Positions 31,843 to 35,554 of a stretch of DNA of 35,554 bases are shown piece by piece. This stretch comes from a virus: positions 1 to 35,554 of the IMG/VR virus record IMGVR_UViG_3300025168_000279; one strand, 5' to 3'. Within the stretch, counting starts at the first letter, position 1; each line of letters begins with the position of its first letter. Below the pieces are notes generated by a model. It ran no database searches, was not told the DNA's origin, and worked only from the letters and a program-made list of their open reading frames with translations. A program made the position numbers and the translations under genes.

Positions 31843-31997
31843 TTAATACATTAACTAACGACCAAATACACAAATTTTACCAAGATGTTAAAAATGCAAA
31901 TAGCCTAACGACTATTCAATATTTACACGACACTGGTCTGCGTGTGGACAATCAGCCCGTTTTTACAATTAAATATAAGGATATTCACAATGCCTGA
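31839..31997 (+). CDS. 52-residue unknown protein
   Basis: The best start is ATG 31839 (MINTLTNDQIHKFYQD), overlapping the previous TGA; upstream in-frame starts would overlap the membrane peptide more. The product is polar and helical, ending FTIKYKDIHNA. Its stop overlaps the next ATG as ATGCCTGA. Not recognised. Confidence 0.52.
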   Translation: MINTLTNDQIHKFYQDVKNANSLTTIQYLHDTGLRVDNQPVFTIKYKDIHNA

Positions 31998-32364
31998 ATT
32001 GTTGCTTACAAAACGTCAAAAAGAAATTTATGAATACATTCAAAATTACATTAATAGTTATGACATTGCTCCTACCTACAAAGAGATAATGGCTGGCACT
32101 GCTATGAAGTCATACGGCCAAATGTTTGATGTCTTAGAATTTTTAAAAGAAAAAGGCTATATCACTAAGGTTGCTGGTGAAAAACGTGGGATTAATCTTG
32201 TCATAAAAAAAGAAGATGAATTGCGTGTGGCCGTCAATCAATTTATTGTTCATCAGACGGCTCTCAGACAAGCACACGATGTCGGTGACAGCAAAGGTGT
32301 AAAAGACAATGCTCCTCTTGTTGCGAGCGCCTTAGAGTCGCTAAAAGTGGTGGCTTCAGAATGA
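31990..32364 (+). CDS. LexA-type winged-helix DNA-binding protein (no peptidase domain)
   Basis: ATG 31990 overlaps the previous stop. The protein has 124 residues. Residues 1-68 follow the LexA N-terminal domain: LLTKRQKEIYEYIQNYINSY, IAPTYKEIM (the first helix of the helix-turn-helix), MKSYGQMFDVLEFLKEKGYI (recognition helix region and turn) and KRGINLV. The rest (~70-124) is helical and lacks the Ser-Lys autoprotease, so it would not be cleaved in the SOS response like LexA. It probably regulates the plus-strand operon, or competes with host LexA for SOS boxes. Confidence 0.72.
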   Translation: MPELLLTKRQKEIYEYIQNYINSYDIAPTYKEIMAGTAMKSYGQMFDVLEFLKEKGYITKVAGEKRGINLVIKKEDELRVAVNQFIVHQTALRQAHDVGDSKGVKDNAPLVASALESLKVVASE

Positions 32365-32537
32365 AAATGTTTTTGGTGTTTATTACCATGGCTGGTGGAT
32401 TTCCCACGATACAATCTGTTGCTTGGGTGCCTGACCTCAAGACATGCAAAATCGTTGCCTCAACGCTCAATAAAGAGTCTGTTGAAGCAAAACGCGGAAC
32501 GTTCAATTGTATGAAATTGCCGAGTGCTGATAAATGA
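32361..32537 (+). CDS. 58-residue exported peptide
   Basis: ATG 32361 overlaps the previous TGA (ATGA). The N-terminus (MKMFLVFITMAGGFPTIQSV) looks like a signal peptide or short anchor. The rest (KTCKIVASTLNK ... GTFNCMKLPS) has two Cys that could form a disulphide in the periplasm. Its stop overlaps the next ATG. Not recognised; the role may be at the host envelope. Confidence 0.55.
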   Translation: MKMFLVFITMAGGFPTIQSVAWVPDLKTCKIVASTLNKESVEAKRGTFNCMKLPSADK

Positions 32538-32701
32538 GTAAGTTTAAGAGATGTCCAAAATGCTCTGGACTTTTTGTTCATTTATTAACTATTGGGCAGA
32601 CAGAATTATGGTGTTGCGAAGACTGCCAACATGAAGCAGAGACTATTCCTAACGATAACATAACGCCAGACACCAAGTTAATGGATTTATACGGTGAATA
32701 A
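32534..32701 (+). CDS. small zinc-ribbon protein
   Basis: ATG 32534 overlaps the previous stop as ATGA. The 55-residue protein begins MSKFKRCPKCSG and contains WCCEDCQHE, four Cys suited to a zinc site, then an acidic tail ending KLMDLYGE. Likely nucleic-acid or protein binding; no function can be assigned. Confidence 0.6.
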   Translation: MSKFKRCPKCSGLFVHLLTIGQTELWCCEDCQHEAETIPNDNITPDTKLMDLYGE

Positions 32702-32702
32702 A

Positions 32703-32915
32703 ATGAGGTTAGCAGTTGTCGCATGTGCGCTATTTCTAAGCGGGTGTGCAACTGCGGCCTTACCGCTTGCTGGTCTAGGATCAGGCATACGCCAAGAGTT
32801 GCAGATTAAATCTTTGCAAGAGCAAATTAATGAGAACAATCAGATCATAGAATTTTTGCTTGATCTTCACCCAGAGCTAGAGAAAGACCCCAAGGATCAA
32901 TCCGACAGTGAATGA
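32703..32915 (+). CDS. small lipoprotein
   Basis: ATG 32703 (an in-frame GTG at 32694 would add three residues) gives 70 residues. The N-terminus MRLAVVACALFLSGCATAAL has a classic lipobox LSGC. After cleavage come a Gly-rich linker and a coiled-coil helix (QELQIKSLQEQINENNQII), ending in an acidic tail. Lipidated coiled coils of this size occur as outer spanins and as superinfection-exclusion proteins; the position in the plus-strand block favours the latter, but this is uncertain. Confidence 0.66.
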   Translation: MRLAVVACALFLSGCATAALPLAGLGSGIRQELQIKSLQEQINENNQIIEFLLDLHPELEKDPKDQSDSE

Positions 32916-32978
32916 TATACTGATACAGATTGCATGCTTGATGCAATAAAATTTTATGTTTTCTAAAGTTTCATTCAT
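32877..32978 (-). CDS. 33-residue membrane peptide (tentative)
   Basis: ATG 32978 overlaps the previous stop as ATGA. The product MNETLENIKFYCIKHAICIS continues ISFTVGLILGVFL, a plausible membrane segment. It overlaps the 3' end of the plus-strand lipoprotein gene by 39 nt in antisense, which makes the call uncertain. No ribosome site beyond coupling was seen. Confidence 0.35.
   Translation of the reverse strand: MNETLENIKFYCIKHAICISISFTVGLILGVFL
32929..32957 (+). terminator. weak terminator-like hairpin at the convergence of operons
   Basis: ATTGCAT (32929-32935) and ATGCAAT (32941-32947) form a 7-bp stem with loop GCTTG, overlapping the palindrome ATAAAATTTTAT. The stem is AT-rich and the T-run is short, so efficiency is doubtful. 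Confidence 0.35.
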
Positions 32979-33046
32979 TTTTTTGGCTTCTTTTTAACAG
33001 GTGGACGGCCTTTTTTTGTTCCGTAGCTTCCTTTACCATAAGGCAT
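32975..33046 (-). CDS. 23-residue basic peptide
   Basis: AGGAGAAG lies before ATG 33046. The product MPYGKGSYGTKKGRPPVKKK is a short basic peptide of a type (MPYGKGxYGxKxGRPP) I know from many marine phages, usually beside other tiny basic genes. GRP suggests an AT-hook-like DNA contact. Its function is unknown. Confidence 0.66.
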   Translation of the reverse strand: MPYGKGSYGTKKGRPPVKKKPKK

Positions 33047-33056
33047 AATTCTTCTC

Positions 33057-33200
33057 CTATTTTCTTTTTGGTTTAGTGTGTGAAAGAAACTTGCTAGTTT
33101 TAGTATGCTTCGCACCTGACATTAATCTTCCATTAGTTTTATGCGTAGCTCCAGTGTGTAATTTTCCACTCGGTAAATAATGCGGTTTGTTTTTTGCCAT
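33057..33200 (-). CDS. 47-residue basic His/Lys-rich protein
   Basis: The frame from ATG 33200 to TAG 33057 encodes MAKNKPHYLPSGKLHTGATH, then KTNGRLMSG and KHTKTSKFLSHTKPKRK. The repeated (S/N)GKLHTG / NGRLMSG pattern is like small proteins seen in pelagiphage-like genomes. It ends 10 nt upstream of the next start, whose ribosome site overlaps its stop. Not characterised. Confidence 0.6.
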   Translation of the reverse strand: MAKNKPHYLPSGKLHTGATHKTNGRLMSGAKHTKTSKFLSHTKPKRK

Positions 33201-33201
33201 A

Positions 33202-33351
33202 CTATTTTCTTTTCACAGTTTTAGACGCTTGTTTAAAAGATCGTGCAGTTGGTGCGCCTTTACTACCAACCCTACGCATTTTTTCTTTAGAACCTGATGC
33301 TATTCTTTTTCTTTTAGCATGAATGTTACTATAAAGTCCTCGTTTAGCCAT
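33202..33351 (-). CDS. 49-residue conserved marine phage protein
   Basis: AGGAGAG precedes ATG 33351. The product MAKRGLYSNIHAKRKRIASG, then KEKMRRVGSKGAPTARSFKQ, matches a tiny basic protein found widely in marine and proteobacterial phages (MAKRGLYANIHAKRxRI). Its function is unknown; virion or DNA association is possible given its charge. The start overlaps the previous stop by one base. Confidence 0.72.
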   Translation of the reverse strand: MAKRGLYSNIHAKRKRIASGSKEKMRRVGSKGAPTARSFKQASKTVKRK

Positions 33352-33605
33352 TACGCTCTCCTGCTTGTTGCACCAGAACATTTCCAACGTTTTCGACTTA
33401 ACCGTAATGGACTGTTTGGATTTCTAGCAGCCTTTGTATGTGACCGCATTTGTCCAGCAGACCTAGCGCAATACGCATCGCCTTTTGATGTCCCTGCACG
33501 AACTCTTGGCCCACCGCCCTTGGCTCGTCCAGCTTGACCGTAGCTGATTTTTTTTCCACCAGCCGTAATTTTAACTTTAGCTTTACCTTTTCGTGGCGTT
33601 GCCAT
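33351..33605 (-). CDS. 84-residue conserved basic protein (GGGPRxRxGTSKGDxYCARS)
   Basis: AAGGAG precedes ATG 33605, which overlaps the holin stop (TAATG). KVKITAGGKKISYGQAG, GGGPRVRAGTSKGDAYCARS and LSRKRWKCSGA are three blocks I know from a small phage family with two conserved Cys (in YCARS and RWKCSG). The family lies near lysis or packaging genes in many podoviruses and siphoviruses; the function is unknown. Confidence 0.72.
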   Translation of the reverse strand: MATPRKGKAKVKITAGGKKISYGQAGRAKGGGPRVRAGTSKGDAYCARSAGQMRSHTKAARNPNSPLRLSRKRWKCSGATSRRA

Positions 33606-34060
33606 TATTTCTTGCTCCTTAAACAACGATCCCCGAACCACCATAACACGCTTGACGAGGACATATAAATTACAGATGCTTCTATTGTAGCACGGCCTCC
33701 CATATCTGCTAAGAAATACAAAATGCCAACTAAAACAATGAGGCTAAAAGTAAGAACAGGACGCACAAGACGTAACACATTAGCGACCCACACACTACCT
33801 GTACCAGCCATTGAGTCGTGTTGGTAGGAAGCCATTCGCATGTTGGCATCTGCATTTGCTTCTGCCACTGCCATTTCTCTTTCGTTTTCTTCTGCGCCAA
33901 TTTCATTCTGTAATCGAAGCATCTCAATTGTTCTGATGTGGTCTTTGTCAGCTTTCTTCTCCTCCTGCCATGCGTCAACGAAGCCAAAAAGTTTGCCGAT
34001 CACAGAGCCAATCACACCTGTAGCTCCTCCTGTTAAAACTGTTCCTATTAAATCAAACAT
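33605..34060 (-). CDS. holin (3TM, GTA-holin-like)
   Basis: ATG 34060 overlaps the endolysin stop as ATGTTTGA, giving 151 residues. A hydrophobic N-terminal segment (FDLIGTVLTGGATGVIGSVIG) is followed by a charged coiled coil (~25-90). Two membrane segments follow (LVRPVLTFSLIVLVGILYFL and the stretch ending SSSVLWWFGDR). The layout and the WWFGDR end match the 3TM holin family of gene transfer agents and phages. It would time lysis by permeabilising the inner membrane for the adjacent endolysin. Confidence 0.7.
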   Translation of the reverse strand: MFDLIGTVLTGGATGVIGSVIGKLFGFVDAWQEEKKADKDHIRTIEMLRLQNEIGAEENEREMAVAEANADANMRMASYQHDSMAGTGSVWVANVLRLVRPVLTFSLIVLVGILYFLADMGGRATIEASVIYMSSSSVLWWFGDRCLRSKK

Positions 34061-34457
34061 GCCAAATTTTTCCCCATCGCGCCCTTTTGGGCCGCCTGTC
34101 CAAATGTAAAAAAGTATGATAGTAACCAAAGCCTGTAAATTTTAATTCTAGTGCCAATTTCTCAAGTAAGAATTTGTCTTTGTTTCTGATTGAGATGTCG
34201 CAAGCATCTCCGAAGAGGTGACGACTGCGAACTGCTCCACCAACACACGAATTATGGTAGGGACTGCGGTAAGCAGACAATATAGTAACAGGACTGTCGA
34301 AACGAATACGAAGTAAATCAAGACTGTCAAGAAGTCCGCTAGATATTTTGAGTTGTCCCGTTCCCTTACACGCCATTTCGCTGGGAGAAAAATACTTCCA
34401 TCGCCATGCTTTGAATGTGCGTGGAACTTGCTTCCAGTGCTCATATTCTAACTCCAC
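34053..34457 (-). CDS. M15-family endolysin
   Basis: The best start is GTG 34457, 9 nt after GGAGG, giving 134 residues. The zinc peptidase motif is clear: SAYRSPYHNS, then VRSRHLFGDACDIS with H80 and D87, and TFLHLDRRP with H118. An N-terminal YFSPSEMACKGTG block is typical of Peptidase_M15 lysins. It would cut the peptide cross-links of peptidoglycan. There is no signal sequence, so export depends on the holin. It overlaps the upstream lipoprotein gene by 17 nt. Confidence 0.87.
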   Translation of the reverse strand: MELEYEHWKQVPRTFKAWRWKYFSPSEMACKGTGQLKISSGLLDSLDLLRIRFDSPVTILSAYRSPYHNSCVGGAVRSRHLFGDACDISIRNKDKFLLEKLALELKFTGFGYYHTFLHLDRRPKRARWGKIWHV

Positions 34458-34785
34458 GTTTCCGATCCTCCAGACTATAATCGCTACCCCATATAACGGC
34501 ACAGGATATTTGATCTTGACCTGTTATCGTAACTGTAAAACTACCGCTGTGACTAGAGTAAAATAACACTAACATTTTCTTTGGAGCAGATTGCAAGATG
34601 CCTGATGCTTTCAAAGTTTCTTTAAATTTTTGAAACAAAACACGGCTCATCTCTGGCGCAGGAAGACATTTTGGAAGTAAACGTTCTTCCGTAATATTTT
34701 TTAATTTTACAGGTATATTTGGTGTTGCTCCAGTACAACTGGTTAGTAAAAAAATAATGGCAGTAACAATTAATTTACTTGCCAT
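34441..34785 (-). CDS. lipoprotein, outer-spanin candidate
   Basis: AGGAAG precedes ATG 34785, giving 114 residues. MASKLIVTAIIFLLTSCTGA is a lipoprotein signal with the lipobox LTSC. The mature part has PEMSRVLFQKFKETLKASGI (helical), then a beta-rich C-terminus (FYSSHSGSFTVTITG, CAVIWGSDYSLEDR) and three further Cys. Position between membrane coiled-coil proteins and the endolysin fits an outer-membrane lysis component. It is larger than most Rz1 proteins, so another envelope role is possible. Confidence 0.58.
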   Translation of the reverse strand: MASKLIVTAIIFLLTSCTGATPNIPVKLKNITEERLLPKCLPAPEMSRVLFQKFKETLKASGILQSAPKKMLVLFYSSHSGSFTVTITGQDQISCAVIWGSDYSLEDRKRGVRI

Positions 34786-34942
34786 CTTTTTCTTCCTGCT
34801 CTTTAACGTAGTCCTCAATAAACTCTTGGACAATCTCCCCATCACAGCACGGCGCTATGTTGTTTTTACATTGTACGCATTGCTCGTGGCCGTGAACATA
34901 CACTCTATCTGTACAACCACAATGAGGGCAGCGATCACTCAT
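34775..34942 (-). CDS. 55-residue zinc-ribbon protein
   Basis: ATG 34942 overlaps the previous stop (ATGAGTGA), and its TAA overlaps the lipoprotein start by 11 nt. The product MSDRCPHCGCTDRVYVHGHE is followed by QCVQCKNNIAPCCDGE and an acidic helix. This RCPxC...VYVHGHxQC..C pattern is a small zinc-ribbon family that I know from marine phages. Its function is unknown; it sits in the lysis cluster. Confidence 0.72.
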   Translation of the reverse strand: MSDRCPHCGCTDRVYVHGHEQCVQCKNNIAPCCDGEIVQEFIEDYVKEQEEKDGK

Positions 34943-35279
34943 TTTTAATTACCCTGGATTCGATCTTATTTATTTCTTTTTCTAGCTGTTCTAGTTTAAC
35001 CGCTGTCCTTTCTGCTTCTCTAGCTCGCCTCTCCATGGTGGGCGGGTCCATCATTTTGGCAATCACATCCAGCCTTTGTTTTACCGTGCCAAGCTGTGTT
35101 TCAATTTTTATTTCAATACGATCCGTGCGTGTGTCAGCCTTTCGCATGCGCTGCTCAATATCTTTTAATAATTCAGTCAGTCTTGCTATTTGGGATTTTG
35201 CAACAGCAGCAGCGCCAGCTATTGAAAACAGTATGCCGCCAATAGTAATAATAAATTTAATGTCTACAGAACCGTCCAT
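34935..35279 (-). CDS. membrane-anchored coiled-coil protein, inner-spanin candidate
   Basis: ATG 35279 gives 114 residues: a short N-terminus, one membrane helix (IKFIITIGGILFSIAGAAAV), then a continuous charged coiled coil to the end (LTELLKDIEQRMRKADTRTD, REAERTAVKLEQLEKEINKI). One anchor plus a periplasm-length coiled coil is the plan of an inner-membrane spanin, and a lipoprotein gene lies two genes downstream. The zinc-ribbon gene in between is atypical for a spanin pair. Confidence 0.58.
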   Translation of the reverse strand: MDGSVDIKFIITIGGILFSIAGAAAVAKSQIARLTELLKDIEQRMRKADTRTDRIEIKIETQLGTVKQRLDVIAKMMDPPTMERRAREAERTAVKLEQLEKEINKIESRVIKNE

Positions 35280-35292
35280 ACTTACTACACCT

Positions 35293-35554
35293 TTAATAGT
35301 ATTGCAGTAGCCAAATTGCAAAAACGGTTAATGTCGCTAAAAGTCCTATTACTTTTAACATTTCTAGCCAAAATCTTTTACGTTCTTCTTGTAACTCTTT
35401 TAATTTATCTCGATGATCTTGCTCTAATTGTTTTTGTTTTGCGAGGCGTTTAGCTCTAATCTCTAGTATTTTATCCCAAGTTCCTCGTCCAAACTTAATG
35501 TCTAACTTAGTTCCCATGCGGTACAACTCATGTTTTAAAGTTTTTGCATCAGTG
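35293..35554 (-). CDS. C-terminal part of the coiled-coil, tail-anchored small protein (continues from 1-65)
   Basis: The frame is open to the window edge; its N-terminal part lies at 65-1. Within this part come TDAKTLKHELYRMGTKLDIK, a Lys/Glu/Gln coiled coil (LAKQKQLEQDHRDKLKELQE) and a C-terminal membrane segment (MLKVIGLLATLTVFAIWLL) ending QYY. Internal starts (TTG 35526, ATG 35517) lack good ribosome sites, while the ATG at 65 has one. It may belong to the fibre or tail end or to the lysis module, as it sits between the two. Confidence 0.7.
   Translation of the reverse strand, partial: TDAKTLKHELYRMGTKLDIKFGRGTWDKILEIRAKRLAKQKQLEQDHRDKLKELQEERKRFWLEMLKVIGLLATLTVFAIWLLQYY

Noticed and set aside
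1-35554. tRNA genes, integrase, attachment sites, insertion sequences
   Set aside because: No cloverleaf-like sequence, recombinase motif or terminal inverted repeat with transposase was recognised by eye; a tRNA scan would be needed to exclude tRNAs fully.

Overview
The window looks like a complete genome of a small tailed phage with a podovirus (T7-like) virion plan. The host is probably a marine bacterium, most likely an alphaproteobacterium. The evidence is an AT-rich sequence with dense, overlapping genes; a portal, adaptor, tail and ejection-protein set of podovirus type; several tiny basic or zinc-ribbon proteins of kinds I know from marine phages; and a gene resembling DUF6456, a family I associate with alphaproteobacteria and their phages. 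No RNA polymerase, DNA polymerase, integrase or tRNA gene was seen. The two ends of the window appear to join: the truncated reading frame at 1-65 (minus) continues in frame into the open frame at 35554-35293 (minus), giving one plausible 108-residue protein. The molecule is therefore probably a circularly assembled, circularly permuted or terminally redundant genome of about 35.5 kb.

Layout. (1) 122-24242, minus strand: packaging, head, tail and ejection genes. In transcription order these are a DUF6456-like gene, small terminase, a control region (22770-23142), HNH, a small unknown gene, a 2OG-Fe(II) oxygenase, a zinc ribbon, large terminase, a T7 gp13/GNAT-like protein, three paralogous small Met-Cys proteins, portal, a Bbp19-like protein, scaffold, major capsid protein, a capsid-associated protein, a terminator, tail adaptor, large tail protein, four internal or ejection proteins, tail fibre, and fibre-tip and accessory genes. 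(2) Across the junction and back from 35554 to 32877, minus strand: a lysis module (coiled-coil membrane proteins, zinc ribbon, lipoprotein, M15 endolysin, holin) followed by five tiny genes. (3) 24411-30530, minus strand: DNA metabolism. It holds an RHH regulator, a cytosine methyltransferase that overlaps a second long frame, a 41-residue basic protein, a RuvC-like resolvase, a DUF6378-like protein, a RecE-like nuclease, a possible DNA-binding protein, a zinc-finger protein and a primase-helicase. A cluster of six GAGACAG repeats with a long hairpin lies just downstream and is a candidate replication origin. (4) 30630-32915, the only plus-strand block: nine small genes, mostly unknown, including a LexA-type DNA-binding domain, two exported or membrane peptides, a zinc ribbon and a lipoprotein. 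It diverges from the RHH-methyltransferase operon.

How it fits together. The divergent region at 30531-30629 separates the plus-strand block from the DNA-metabolism operon and may act as the early control point. The late genes appear to be driven from the 22.8-23.1 kb control region, where a terminator is followed directly by a sigma70-like promoter. A strong terminator after the capsid genes may set capsid dosage. The most unusual feature is the pair of long overlapping frames at 29148-30317, both of which carry family-like motifs.
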